NCBI GenBank assembly: GCA_032252755.1
Contig: JAVUPY010000023.1
Coordinates: 1-64,000, forward strand
Reading direction: 5' to 3'
Source of the DNA: Terriglobia bacterium
GTDB taxonomy: Bacteria > Acidobacteriota > Terriglobia > Terriglobales > Acidobacteriaceae
DNA length: 64,000 nucleotides
This document shows, one piece after another, positions 1 through 8,194 of the stretch; the stretch's first letter is position 1; each line of letters starts with the position of its first letter. Under the pieces are notes generated by a model that saw only the letters and a list, made by a program, of their open reading frames with translations, searched no databases and had not been told where the DNA came from. The translations under genes were made by a program, and so were the position numbers.

Positions 1-101
1 CTACTTTCTCGGAGCGACTACCAGTTCGTGATTGCTGACGAGAAATCACTCACCTTATCGGAAAAAATCCAGAGTTGCTGGACAGATTTCGAGAAGGGTC
101 T

Positions 102-259
102 GTGCCTGTTGAAAAACTCATTTCGGTCGGGAGGACCCAAAAGCCCATCGCGTCAGGATGCCTATAAACGACTTTCTCGATTTTCGAGACATTTCTGGTC
201 ACCAAAATTGGGGTTGATTTTCGACATCTGGGACGAAAAAGGACTTTTTCAACAGGCAC
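102..259. repeat. MITE-like element with 15-bp inverted arms
   Basis: Perfect 15-bp inverted arms (GTGCCTGTTGAAAAA at 102-116 and its complement at 245-259) enclose 128 bp. The interior carries a short palindrome around TCGATTTTCGA. Small open frames run through it on both strands, but none has a ribosome-binding site or a recognisable domain. I read bases 1-327 as non-coding with a possible miniature inverted-repeat element. Transposase ends and target duplications could not be established. Confidence 0.4.
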
Positions 260-327
260 GGTCTGTTATCGACAACTGACATGGCCTTCCCGAAAGGGAG
301 TAACATCAGTTCGCCGGAGGCAATAAC

Positions 328-963
328 ATGGACCCCAGCCGGGCTTTCAAGTGCCGAGCGTTGATTGTTGAAGACGACCCTCTCGTGCTGGAAACCACTG
401 CCGCCGTCGTGCGCAGTTTTGGGTTTTCAGTTCGTACTGCGGAGGACGGGTTCGTCGCCCTGCAGATCCTCAGGGAAGTCTTGCCCGACATCATCCTTGC
501 CGACTTGAGAATGCCGGGCATGTCCGGATTTGAACTACTTTCAATCGTTCGTCGACGGTTTCCTCACATCCCCACGATTGCCATCAGCGGCGAATACATT
601 CTCGCCAACATGCCGCTTGGTTTGCTGGTCGACCATTTCTTTCAAAAGGGCGGCTATACGCCAGAGCAGCTCCTGGCCAAAATGAAGGAATTGATTGCGG
701 ATTCTCCCATACGGCCAAACCTCGGGAAAGCCGACAAAGCACCGCTGTGGATTCCCAAGATGGACGCCGATTACGTCGTGGTAACGTGCCCGGAGTGCCT
801 GCGTTCGTCATCGATTCCCGACAGCGTTGTTACCGAAGAATTGAAGCAAACGGAATGTGTCGCCTGCGGTGCGACAATTCGTTATCTGGTGGATGCAAGC
901 ATTCTCAAAGTGCTCGAACAGAAAAAGAAGATTCTTCCATCAAGGGAACGAACCGGAAGCTGA
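328..963 (+). CDS. Response regulator receiver protein with C-terminal zinc ribbon
   Basis: The 211-aa protein has an N-terminal CheY-like receiver domain (about residues 10-122). The acidic pocket is E15/D16/D17, the phospho-acceptor is D59 in the ADLRMP motif, the conserved Ser lies in the AISGEY segment, and the Lys lies in FFQKGG. The C-terminal 60 residues hold two Cys-x2-Cys pairs (CPEC and CVAC) spaced like a zinc ribbon, not a DNA-binding helix-turn-helix. The output is therefore probably protein or nucleic-acid contact through the ribbon (inference). A GGAGG 7-8 nt upstream supports the ATG start. No partner histidine kinase is adjacent. Confidence 0.85.
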   Translation: MDPSRAFKCRALIVEDDPLVLETTAAVVRSFGFSVRTAEDGFVALQILREVLPDIILADLRMPGMSGFELLSIVRRRFPHIPTIAISGEYILANMPLGLLVDHFFQKGGYTPEQLLAKMKELIADSPIRPNLGKADKAPLWIPKMDADYVVVTCPECLRSSSIPDSVVTEELKQTECVACGATIRYLVDASILKVLEQKKKILPSRERTGS

Positions 964-1006
964 ATTTCACCTCGCCCCATCTTCTCGACAAAGTTTTTGT
1001 GAAGTA

Positions 1007-1132
1007 CCGTAACCTATCGAGAGTTTCTGGAGGGCTTCCGAGATGGGGTCCCTTGTGGCGTCGCGCATTTGCGCGACTCTGGTGAGAACCGGCGCAGTTT
1101 TCCCCGCACTCACGTGCGGGGCTGCTTTCTCG
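1007..1132. repeat. Palindromic repeat family A, copy 1
   Basis: The copy starts with CCGTAACCTATCGAGAGTT and contains two hairpins. The first is GTCGCGC-ATTT-GCGCGAC (7-bp stem), the second CCCCGCACTCACGTGCGGGG (8-bp stem, 4-nt loop), and the copy ends with GCTGCTTTCTCG. Related copies lie at 15545-15637 and 32437-32540. It fills the gap between the response regulator and the next gene. Confidence 0.8.
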
Positions 1133-1148
1133 GATCGTCATTGGCGAT

Positions 1149-1541
1149 ATGGTTGACGGGACGTCCCATGTCACCCCCTATCCAGAGTACCCCCTTCCAG
1201 CAGTACAGGGCGTTACTGTTTGCTCAAGGTCTTTCGTAACGCTGCAAGCCATCAGTTCACTCGCGCAGCAGGAGAAGCGGCGCTACGATTTGGGCGTGAG
1301 AATCCTGAAACAGCTTACGTTCGCAGTGGCAGCGGTTTTCCTTGCGGGTGTTTTAGCACGATTGGCCGCAGTTCTGTTTCTGGTCAACGCGCCTACGGTT
1401 TTGACCGTCGTGGTGTTTGTGGGAGTGTTTCTGGTCACCTTCACCGGACTTCTGCTCGCGGGGATGGCGTTCCTGGTTGAGACATCCCTGACGCGAAGCG
1501 AAAAGCGGACACCAGATCAGATCAGTTGGAATTGGTATTGA
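1149..1541 (+). CDS. Small membrane protein (DUF2721-like?)
   Basis: The 130-aa protein has two strongly hydrophobic stretches in its C-terminal half, roughly residues 56-80 and 84-108. The first follows a basic segment (QQEKRRYDLGVRILKQ) and the second ends in a polar tail. The layout, with a cytoplasmic basic linker and a helical hairpin ending in FLVETSL, resembles DUF2721 membrane proteins, but the N-terminal part is atypical, so the assignment is tentative. The start is uncertain because the first 30 residues have a low-complexity, non-conserved look. No operon partner is evident: a repeat lies upstream and a convergent gene downstream. Confidence 0.5.
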   Translation: MVDGTSHVTPYPEYPLPAVQGVTVCSRSFVTLQAISSLAQQEKRRYDLGVRILKQLTFAVAAVFLAGVLARLAAVLFLVNAPTVLTVVVFVGVFLVTFTGLLLAGMAFLVETSLTRSEKRTPDQISWNWY

Positions 1542-1632
1542 GCAGTCGACGACTGAATTAGCGGACAATAGTTTCTCCTGCCACAACAATCGGGAAGAGA
1601 TGTGGATGAACCGGGCTAACAAGGCCAAACGG

Positions 1633-2181
1633 CTACCTTCTCGGCTCATAGCGCATGGCCACCGCGCCGGAGGCGAGCTCCAGGCGACCTACGAGTCGCA
1701 AGTCGATAGGTTTCGATAGCCCGGCGAACAAGGTCGGCCCGTGGCCGGCCAGCCTGGGGTGCACCACGAACTCGTACTCATCGATCAGTCCCAGCTCCGC
1801 CAACGCCAGCGGGAGCTTCACGCCTCCGACGAGCAGTCCCTTACCCGGCTGCTGCTTGAGTTGCTGAACGGCGGTCGCCAGATCTCCGCGCAGGAGTTCC
1901 GCGTTCCAATCGACTCGCTTGAGGGTGCTCGACACGACGTACTTCTTTGCGGCGTCGATGGTGCGGGCGAAGGGTTCCATCCACTCAGGCCGCGTGCCCG
2001 CCGGCAGGGGCGGTCGCCACGCCGCCTCCATCATTTCGTAAATCACCCGGCCAAAGAGTAGGGCATCGGCCTGGTTAAGGATCTCGGCCGCGTGACGATG
2101 CAAGTCCTCGTCGGGGATGATTGCTCGATGGTCGCAGCAGCCGTCCAAGGTGACGTTGATGGAATAGCGAAGAGGTCGCAT
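1633..2181 (-). CDS. RibD C-terminal / dihydrofolate reductase-like protein
   Basis: The protein of about 182 aa begins MRPLRYSINVTLDG, the usual first strand of the RibD_C/DHFR-like fold. It contains the LLFGRVIYEMM segment, the nicotinamide-binding glycine turn (KGLLVGGVKLP) and a C-terminal LRLVGRLELASGAVAMRYE strand. Members of this stand-alone family are predicted NAD(P)H-dependent reductases; the substrate is unknown. A start 57 nt further upstream is open but adds residues unlike the family, so the internal ATG was chosen. It is monocistronic and shares orientation with fumC upstream. Confidence 0.8.
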   Translation of the reverse strand: MRPLRYSINVTLDGCCDHRAIIPDEDLHRHAAEILNQADALLFGRVIYEMMEAAWRPPLPAGTRPEWMEPFARTIDAAKKYVVSSTLKRVDWNAELLRGDLATAVQQLKQQPGKGLLVGGVKLPLALAELGLIDEYEFVVHPRLAGHGPTLFAGLSKPIDLRLVGRLELASGAVAMRYEPRR

Positions 2182-2231
2182 CGGGAAAGAGTATCGCGGA
2201 TGGGTGGGATGCGAAAGCAGAGGCGGAAAGA

Positions 2232-2266
2232 CCCACATCTGCTAACTGCGGCAGATGTGGGGCACC
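2232..2266. repeat. Palindromic repeat family R, copy 1
   Basis: CCCACATCTGC and GCAGATGTGGG flank a short loop and GGCACC follows. The hairpin lies 19 bp beyond the stop codon of fumC. Other copies are at 3774, 6782, 7461, 17253 and a degenerate one at 32152. Confidence 0.85.
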
Positions 2267-2284
2267 GGGTTTTGTTCAGAGCAA

Positions 2285-3697
2285 TTACGGGTGTGTCATG
2301 GTTTCGGGTTTTACGAGGGCGTCGAACTCTTCGCCGGAGAGGAAGCCAAGTTTGAGGGCGGCTTCGCGAAGCGAGGAGTGTTCAACGTGGGCGGTGTGGG
2401 CGACCTTGGCGGCTTTGTCGTAGCCGATTTTGGGCGCGAGCGCGGTGACGAGCATGAGCGAGTTCTTCACGTACCAGTCGATCTTCTCGCGGTTGAGTTC
2501 GATGCCGCTGACCATGAATTCGACGAAGCCCTTGCAGGCGTCGGAGAGAAGCGTGACCGAGTGCAGGAAGTTGTAGATGATGACCGGCTTGAAGACGTTG
2601 AGTTCGAAGTTGCCCTGCGAGCCGGCGAAGCCGACGGCGGCAGTGGCGCCGTGGACCTGAGCGGCGACCATGGTCATGGCTTCGGACTGGGTGGGGTTGA
2701 CTTTGCCGGGCATGATGGATGAGCCGGGCTCGTTCTCGGGGATGACGAGTTCGCCGAGGCCGCAGCGCGGGCCGGAGGCAAGCCAGCGAATGTCGTTGGC
2801 GATCTTCATCATGGTGGCGGCGACGGTTTCAAGGGCGCCCTGGGCGAACACGAGTTCGTCGTGCGAGGCGAGGGCGGCGAACTTGTTGGGGTGCGAGCGG
2901 AAGGGAAGTCCGGTGAGCTCGGCAATCTTCTTCGCCGCGCGCTCGGCGAATTCGGGATGCGTGTTGAGACCGGTGCCGACGGCGGTGCCGCCGATGGCGA
3001 GTTCGTAGAGGCCTTCGAGTACCTGCTCGAGGCGGCGGATGTCGCGGTCGATCTGGCTGGCCCAGCCGGAGAATTCCTGGCCGACGGTGAGGGGCACGGC
3101 GTCTTGAAGGTGGGTGCGGCCGATCTTTACTACGGAGTCGAACTCTTTCGATTTGGCGGCGATGGCGTCTCGAACGACTTTCAGCGCGGGGATCAGCGTG
3201 TTCTTGACGCGCTGGGCGGCGGCGATGTGCATGGCCGTCGGGAAGGTGTCGTTCGAGGACTGCGACATGTTGACGTGATCGTTGGGGTGAACGGGGTTCT
3301 TGGAACCGCGCTTGCCGCCGGCGATTTCGATGGCGCGGTTGGAGATGACCTCATTCACGTTCATGTTGGTCTGCGTGCCGCTGCCGGTTTGCCAGATGCG
3401 CAGAGGGAACTGGTCGTCAAGTTTGCCGGAGATGACTTCGTCGGCGGCCTGGGTGATGAGTTTGGCCTTGTCGGCGGGGAGCTTGCCGAGATCCTGGTTC
3501 ACGAGCGCGCACGCTTTTTTGAGGGTGCCGAAGGCATGGATGAGTTCGGGCGGCATGGTGTCGCGGCCGATGGCGAAATGGTGCAGCGAGCGCTGCGTCT
3601 GCGCGCCCCAGTAAACGTGATCGGGAACTTCGATGGTTCCCATGCTATCGGATTCGGTACGGGTTCGGACGGTAGGATCGGCGGAAACGGTAGACAT
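2285..3697 (-). CDS. fumC: Fumarate hydratase, class II
   Basis: The 470-aa enzyme catalyses the reversible hydration of fumarate to L-malate in the TCA cycle and belongs to the iron-independent fumarase C/aspartase superfamily. The superfamily signature [11 protein letters not shown] is at about residues 325-335. The conserved [12 protein letters not shown] and [10 protein letters not shown] segments, which shape the active site, are also present. An open frame extends five codons upstream from a TTG. AGGAG placed 6-7 nt before the ATG at 3697 fixes the start there. Length matches the family. Hairpin repeats of family R lie just beyond both ends of the gene. Confidence 0.97.
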   Translation of the reverse strand: MSTVSADPTVRTRTESDSMGTIEVPDHVYWGAQTQRSLHHFAIGRDTMPPELIHAFGTLKKACALVNQDLGKLPADKAKLITQAADEVISGKLDDQFPLRIWQTGSGTQTNMNVNEVISNRAIEIAGGKRGSKNPVHPNDHVNMSQSSNDTFPTAMHIAAAQRVKNTLIPALKVVRDAIAAKSKEFDSVVKIGRTHLQDAVPLTVGQEFSGWASQIDRDIRRLEQVLEGLYELAIGGTAVGTGLNTHPEFAERAAKKIAELTGLPFRSHPNKFAALASHDELVFAQGALETVAATMMKIANDIRWLASGPRCGLGELVIPENEPGSSIMPGKVNPTQSEAMTMVAAQVHGATAAVGFAGSQGNFELNVFKPVIIYNFLHSVTLLSDACKGFVEFMVSGIELNREKIDWYVKNSLMLVTALAPKIGYDKAAKVAHTAHVEHSSLREAALKLGFLSGEEFDALVKPETMTHP

Positions 3698-3773
3698 GAA
3701 GAGCTCCTGCAAGAGGATATGAACAGAGAATTATAGACGTGGGGGAAAAGGGATTCCAGAAAACGAAATAGAA

Positions 3774-3809
3774 CCCACATCTGCGAACGGTGCACAGATA
3801 TGGGGCAAC
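3774..3809. repeat. Palindromic repeat family R, copy 2
   Basis: CCCACATCTG pairs with CAGATATGGGG, so the stem has one mismatch compared with copy 1. It sits in the fumC/cysteine dioxygenase divergent gap, 77 bp upstream of the fumC start, and is the only full copy not just behind a stop codon. Confidence 0.75.
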
Positions 3810-3985
3810 GGGCCCTGAGCAGATGGGTCGGAATGCAGGTTCCTCGACTGCGGTCGGGAGCGCGCCAACTTCGGCACGTGAGAAGCAATTCGCGACCTTC
3901 GCTCGGAATGACGACATCCGTGGTGGCGAATTCCACTTGCATTCGGTCGAGGATTAGTGTGGGATTACCGATCCGTGGGGTGCGT

Positions 3986-4573
3986 ATGAGTGAGACGGCT
4001 GTTTCGCGCAGAGTTCCGATTTCGGAACTGGTTGAGCGATTGCGGGGGCTGCCGGAGAGTGCGTTCAGAGACATTGAGAGCGTGCGCAGATTGCTGACGG
4101 AGAACCCGGTCGATCCGGAGACACTCGCGCCGTATTTGTTCTGGGACCGGCAACACTATACGCGGAACCTGATCGAAAAGACCGGGGCGTTTGAGTTAAT
4201 GGCGATCTGCTGGGAGATCGGGCAGGTGAGCGCGATCCACAACCATCGAGACCAGAACTGCTACATGGCGGCGCCGATCGGGAGACTGATGGTGCAGAAT
4301 TATCGTGTGATCTCGAAGGATCTGAAGGCGCACTGTTGCGAGATCGAGCCGACGGACCTGGTGGAGATCAACCCGCATGTGCCGTGCGCGGTGGATCCGG
4401 CGAAACCTGTGCACGCTGTCTACAATCCGCGCGAGTTCGGGGAGCGCGCGGTGAGCCTGCATTTGTACTCGCATCCGTTCGATTCGTGCGAGGTGTACTC
4501 GCTGGAAAAGAAAACGTGTGGGGATATTCCACTGCACTACACGTCGGTGAAGGGAGTGAAGGTGGAGAGGTAA
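3986..4573 (+). CDS. cdo: Cysteine dioxygenase (type I)
   Basis: The 195-aa cupin enzyme oxidises L-cysteine to cysteine sulfinate with O2. The iron-binding triad is visible as H85 and H87 in IHNHRDQNC and H143 in PVHAVYN. C92 and Y161 lie where mammalian CDO carries its Cys-Tyr cross-link pair. The frame is open 62 codons further upstream, but that stretch is intergenic-like. The ATG at 3986 gives the family's normal length. It heads a co-directional set with a membrane protein (37-bp gap) and a putative bacillithiol disulfide reductase, suggesting a low-molecular-weight thiol theme. Confidence 0.93.
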   Translation: MSETAVSRRVPISELVERLRGLPESAFRDIESVRRLLTENPVDPETLAPYLFWDRQHYTRNLIEKTGAFELMAICWEIGQVSAIHNHRDQNCYMAAPIGRLMVQNYRVISKDLKAHCCEIEPTDLVEINPHVPCAVDPAKPVHAVYNPREFGERAVSLHLYSHPFDSCEVYSLEKKTCGDIPLHYTSVKGVKVER

Positions 4574-4610
4574 TTCGTTATAGTTTATAGAGGCGCTTTG
4601 CGCGGAACAA

Positions 4611-5729
4611 ATGACCGCCCTGGGCATCGCAATCGCAGCGGTAACCGTTCTGACAGTGGTTATCGCGTTCTTTCTTCACAAACAACACAAATTTCCGCTG
4701 TACGGGTGGCTGGGTGTCGGGCTGCTGGCGGCGGCCTACGTTCTTTTGTTTCGGGGCGTGTGGGTGGTGGCGGTGTACTTTACGCCGATTGCGTGGACGG
4801 CGGATCTGCTGATCGTTGATGCGGCGGTGCTTGCGATCAGCGGGAGGTCGCGGCTGCACGATGCGCCGGGACGTTTCCTGCTGACGGCGCTGCTTTCGAT
4901 TCCGCTGTGGCTTATTTTCGAAGCGTACAACTTGCGGCTCCAGAACTGGACCTATGTTGGGCTGCCGAAGAACGAGGCGGCGGCGCTACTGGGGTATGGG
5001 TGGTCGTTTGCGACGATCACGCCGGGGATATTTGAGGCGGCAGACCTGGTCGAGTCGTTTGGATGGTTCAAGCCGGCACGGCCGGTGAGGTTTTCGGTGA
5101 CGGCGCAGAGTTGGATGGTTGTGATTGGGGCGGCGTGCCTGGTGGTGCCAGTGGTGATCCCGGCGCGGGTTGGGGCGTATCTGTTTGGGCTGGTGTGGGC
5201 CGGGTTCGTGCTGCTGCTGGACCCGATCAATCGACGGCTTGAGCTGGCGTCGTTGCTGGGTGATCTGGTGGAAGGCCGAAGAAGCCGACTTTATTCGCTG
5301 CTGGCGTCGGGGTGGATTTGCGGGTGGCTTTGGGAGTCGTGGAACTACTGGTCGGCAGCGAAGTGGCACTACACGTTTCCGATGTTTCAGAACATCAAGA
5401 TTTTTGAGATGCCGGCACCAGGGTTTTTAGGGTTCCTGCCGTTTGCGCTGGAGTGCTTCACGATGTATGTGACGGCGGATTGGTTAGTGAAGACTGGGTG
5501 GCGGAGAACGAGTGGGAACCATGTGAATGACTTGTCGGTACAAAACAGAAGCATGGACGTTCGCTTCATCCCTTCGCACCCGACTATTGCTGAACTCGAA
5601 AAGATGGCGCAAGACTGCGAGGAACGGGCGAAGAATGCTTTTGAAACGGAGGCAGCAGCCCTGCGCGAAGAAGCGGAGCGATATCGGAAGTGGGCGAGCG
5701 GCCTGCGTATGGGACCCTGGATATCGTAG
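4611..5729 (+). CDS. Polytopic membrane protein with soluble C-terminal tail
   Basis: The 372-aa protein of unknown function has about eight hydrophobic segments in its first 290 residues, the first at the very N-terminus. Tryptophan- and proline-rich loops include FEAYNLRLQNWTYVGLP and WLWESWNYWSAAKWHY. The last 60 residues are hydrophilic, rich in Glu/Ala/Arg and probably helical or coiled-coil. They begin at an internal Met (MDVRFIPSHP) and could once have been a separate small gene. It lies between cysteine dioxygenase and the YpdA-like gene with gaps under 40 bp, so co-transcription is likely. I do not recognise a family. Confidence 0.75.
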   Translation: MTALGIAIAAVTVLTVVIAFFLHKQHKFPLYGWLGVGLLAAAYVLLFRGVWVVAVYFTPIAWTADLLIVDAAVLAISGRSRLHDAPGRFLLTALLSIPLWLIFEAYNLRLQNWTYVGLPKNEAAALLGYGWSFATITPGIFEAADLVESFGWFKPARPVRFSVTAQSWMVVIGAACLVVPVVIPARVGAYLFGLVWAGFVLLLDPINRRLELASLLGDLVEGRRSRLYSLLASGWICGWLWESWNYWSAAKWHYTFPMFQNIKIFEMPAPGFLGFLPFALECFTMYVTADWLVKTGWRRTSGNHVNDLSVQNRSMDVRFIPSHPTIAELEKMAQDCEERAKNAFETEAAALREEAERYRKWASGLRMGPWIS

Positions 5730-5768
5730 GTCTCCAGTGCGGTCCCCCTGCTATATCATCACTAGAGT

Positions 5769-6773
5769 ATGACTGAGCGAGAAAACTTTGAGGTGGTTGT
5801 CATTGGTGCGGGGCCGACAGGGCTGGCGTGTGCGATTGATGTGAAGCGCGCGGGGCTGTCGGTATGCAACATCGATAAGGGATGCCTGTGCAATTCGCTG
5901 TATCACTACCCGACGAACATGACGTTTTTCACTACGCCGGAGCTGCTGGAAATCGGAGACATTCCGTTTCCGAGTCCTAATCCCAAGCCGACGCGGCAAG
6001 AGGCTCTGGAGTATTACCGCGCGGTGACGGAGCATTACCGGCTGGATGTAAGGCAGTACCAGACGGTGAGGCGGATTACGGGAGCGGATGGGGATTTTCG
6101 GATTCATGCGACGGACCGGTTGGGCGAAGCGAGGGAGTACGGCGCGCGCAAACTGATCCTGTCGACCGGGTACTACGACATTCCGAATTACATGAACATT
6201 CCGGGTGAGGCTTTGCCGAAGGTGACACATTATTACAAGGAGCCGCATCCGTACTTTGATTCGGATGTGCTGGTGATTGGGGCGAAGAACTCGGCGGCTA
6301 TCGCGGCACTGGAGCTTTGGCGGCATGGGGCGCGGGTGACGCTGGTGCATCGGGGGGCGGGGATTTCGCCCAGCGTGAAGTACTGGATCAAGCCGGATAT
6401 CGAGAACCGGATTAAGGCGGGTGAGATCACCGCGCACTTCAATTCGACGGTCAAAGAGATTTTTCCGCGTGAGGTTGTGCTGAATACGCCGCAAGGTGAG
6501 TTGAGGCTGAAGAACGATTTTGTGCTCGCGCTGACGGGGTATCGGCCGGATTTCGATTTCATCACCTCGCTGGGGATTCGGCTGACGGAACCGGATCAGT
6601 GTCCGGAGTGCGACAGGACTACGCTGGAATCGAATGTTCCGGGGATTTACCTGGCGGGAGTCATCGTCGCGGGTATGCGGACGGGGGAGATATTCATCGA
6701 GAACGGGCGGTTCCATGGGGCGCAGATTGCGGCGGATTTGAAGAAGAAGCTGAGCGAAGTACCGACGAGGTGA
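5769..6773 (+). CDS. ypdA: YpdA-family putative bacillithiol disulfide reductase
   Basis: The 334-aa FAD/NADPH flavoprotein is of the thioredoxin-reductase-like YpdA (Bdr) group, which reduces oxidised bacillithiol in Firmicutes. The N-terminal FAD dinucleotide fold is VIGAGPTGLACAI, followed by the family hallmark CNSLYHYPTNMTFFTTPE. A second Rossmann glycine motif (VIGAKNSAAIAALEL) marks the NADPH site, and the C-terminal YLAGVIVAGMRTGEIFIENGR region closes the FAD site. There is no CxxC redox pair, as expected for YpdA. The bacillithiol biosynthesis genes are not in the window. It is probably co-transcribed with the two upstream genes. Confidence 0.9.
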   Translation: MTERENFEVVVIGAGPTGLACAIDVKRAGLSVCNIDKGCLCNSLYHYPTNMTFFTTPELLEIGDIPFPSPNPKPTRQEALEYYRAVTEHYRLDVRQYQTVRRITGADGDFRIHATDRLGEAREYGARKLILSTGYYDIPNYMNIPGEALPKVTHYYKEPHPYFDSDVLVIGAKNSAAIAALELWRHGARVTLVHRGAGISPSVKYWIKPDIENRIKAGEITAHFNSTVKEIFPREVVLNTPQGELRLKNDFVLALTGYRPDFDFITSLGIRLTEPDQCPECDRTTLESNVPGIYLAGVIVAGMRTGEIFIENGRFHGAQIAADLKKKLSEVPTR

Positions 6774-6781
6774 GGGGAAGA

Positions 6782-6816
6782 CCCACATCTGAGAAAAGCG
6801 CGCAGATGTGGGGCAC
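6782..6816. repeat. Palindromic repeat family R, copy 3
   Basis: CCCACATCTG and GCAGATGTGGGGCACC form the hairpin, followed by a partial extra half (GCAGACGTGGGGCACGG to 6838). It lies 8 bp after the ypdA-like stop codon. The rest of the gap to 7006 shows no gene. Confidence 0.85.
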
Positions 6817-7006
6817 CGAGCGGCAGACGTGGGGCACGGAACGTGCGGATGGCGCTACTAAGGTGAAAATTTCCAGGAAAAGGGCTTCCTTGGTGGAGTG
6901 CATTCCGCTTATACTCTCGCGCACGCCCGTGGAAGGCCCTGACGCGGGTGGCGCGGACCGGGTGAGTTCGCGCGGGTTCCCCAAAACTCTCTCGTGGGGA
7001 GGTCCG

Positions 7007-7438
7007 ATGGCGACCATTCGAGAACTTCTGCGCGATCGCGAAGTTTACACCGTTCAATTCAACAACACGGTTCGGGAAGTAGCCACGTTCATGGCGGAGC
7101 GCAATATCGGCGCCGTGCCCGTGCTGCGCGATTCCGAACTGGTCGGTGTGTTTTCCGAACGCGACGTGGTGCGGCGTGTTCTGCTGGAGAGCCGCGATTG
7201 GAATAAGACTCCGGTCTCCGAGGTAATGTCAGAGGAGCCGCTGACGGTGGTTCCGGACGACGACGTGGAACATTGCATGGTGCTGATGAAGCAGCACAAT
7301 TTCCGTCACTTGCCCGTGTGTGAGAACGGAACCCTGACCGGGTTCCTGTCTATGCGAGAACTGCTGCTGCACGACCTCGACGCGAAAGAGATCGAGGTAC
7401 GGATGATGCGGGCGTACATGAACGCGGGGGCGGAATAA
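7007..7438 (+). CDS. CBS-domain protein (tandem CBS pair)
   Basis: The 143-aa protein consists almost entirely of two CBS domains (about residues 8-60 and 72-128). The repeated pattern is clear: MAERNIGAVPVLRDSELVG followed by FSERDVVRR, then MKQHNFRHLPVCENGTLTG followed by LSMREL. Such Bateman modules bind adenine nucleotides and regulate partners; the partner is unknown here. The ATG follows a strong GGGGAGG. A 230-bp leader separates it from the preceding gene. Confidence 0.9.
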   Translation: MATIRELLRDREVYTVQFNNTVREVATFMAERNIGAVPVLRDSELVGVFSERDVVRRVLLESRDWNKTPVSEVMSEEPLTVVPDDDVEHCMVLMKQHNFRHLPVCENGTLTGFLSMRELLLHDLDAKEIEVRMMRAYMNAGAE

Positions 7439-7460
7439 CAGCAGTCAGCAAGAGTTTATC

Positions 7461-7498
7461 GTGCCCACGTCTGCTAACTGCGGCAGACATGGGGCACG
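7461..7498. repeat. Palindromic repeat family R, copy 4
   Basis: GTGCCCACGTCTGC pairs with GCAGACATGGGGCAC; the shared loop TAACTGCG is the same as in copy 1. It is 22 bp past the CBS gene stop codon and lies between convergent genes. Confidence 0.85.
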
Positions 7499-7520
7499 GA
7501 TATTCCTCCGTCACTCCTCC

Positions 7521-8015
7521 TCACTTTTTGCGGACCGTCACTGAGTCCAGGACTTGGAAACCAGTCTTTGCCTCTTTGTTCGTCCTCGGAAAACTTGTGC
7601 TGCAAGTTGCGAGCAGAAGGGTGTTGCCGTTGGTGACGAAGGCGACTTCCCAATGATCGCCGTCGGGGTCCTTGTAGCGTGCAGTGGCTCGCTTTTTTGT
7701 GCCGTGGTCGCGCTGCAGGCGGCTGTTGGCGGGCGCGGTCTCCAGGAAATGATTAAGGTATTCGCGGGCGTCGAGTGACTGGCTGCGACCATCGCGCTGG
7801 AAGGCGGTGACGATTACGGAGGTTGCGCCGGAGGGCGCTTCGACCTCGAGGTCTTCGTTGGTCTGGCGGAGGGTCCAGAATGGCGGAACGGCGAGCGAAA
7901 CGTGTCCGCGAGGGACTGTGTAGGTTCCAGCAGAGAGTTTCGCGGGCTTTCGGGATTTCGTTTTCGCTGCGGACTTCTTGGAGCGTCTAAGAGAGCGTGT
8001 CTTTTTAACGGGCAA
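7521..8015 (-). CDS. Hypothetical protein with basic N-terminal tail
   Basis: The 164-aa protein has a first 28 residues rich in Lys/Arg/Ser (KKTRSLRRSKKSAAKTKSRK). The remainder looks like a small alpha/beta domain (VSLAVPPFWTLRQTNEDLEVEAPSGATSVIVTA and a C-terminal FQVLDSVTVRKK), of the type seen in PsbP-like or DUF1795-like proteins. That fold suggestion is weak. The start is TTG with GAGGAA 7 nt upstream and no better alternative. It is convergent with the CBS gene and of unknown function. Confidence 0.6.
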   Translation of the reverse strand: MPVKKTRSLRRSKKSAAKTKSRKPAKLSAGTYTVPRGHVSLAVPPFWTLRQTNEDLEVEAPSGATSVIVTAFQRDGRSQSLDAREYLNHFLETAPANSRLQRDHGTKKRATARYKDPDGDHWEVAFVTNGNTLLLATCSTSFPRTNKEAKTGFQVLDSVTVRKK

Positions 8016-8155
8016 TCAGGAATTCCTCAGTAATCAGTCTACGTGGGAGGGGCAGCACTCAGCAACGAGGGAGATCGGGCGATCGGATCATCGTCCCATC
8101 GAAAAGCGAGACACGCACCTCGAGGCTGAAGCCCCATTGATTGGGAACCGGTGTC

Positions 8156-8175
8156 GGCACGCCCGAAGGCGTGCC
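8156..8175. repeat. GGCACG-type palindrome
   Basis: GGCACGCCCGAAGGCGTGCC is a perfect 8-bp stem with a CGAA loop. A related 20-bp palindrome occurs at 15766-15785. It sits in the gap 8016-8194, which holds no gene. Confidence 0.7.
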
Positions 8176-8194
8176 CCTTCACGGCACACAGTGG

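Noticed and set aside
2861-3736. Long open frame (291 codons) antisense to fumC
   Set aside because: Gly/Asp/Val-rich composition is the mirror of a GC-rich gene on the other strand; the fumC frame has full family motifs.
3840-3915. Apparent coding sequence upstream of cysteine dioxygenase (in-frame extension)
   Set aside because: Resembles a scattered intergenic repeat (TCGCTCGGAATGAC type, also near 34740) and lies outside the CDO family alignment.
5751-6788. 345-codon minus-strand frame across the YpdA-like gene
   Set aside because: Arg/Pro/His-rich shadow; the plus strand has clear FAD and NADPH motifs.
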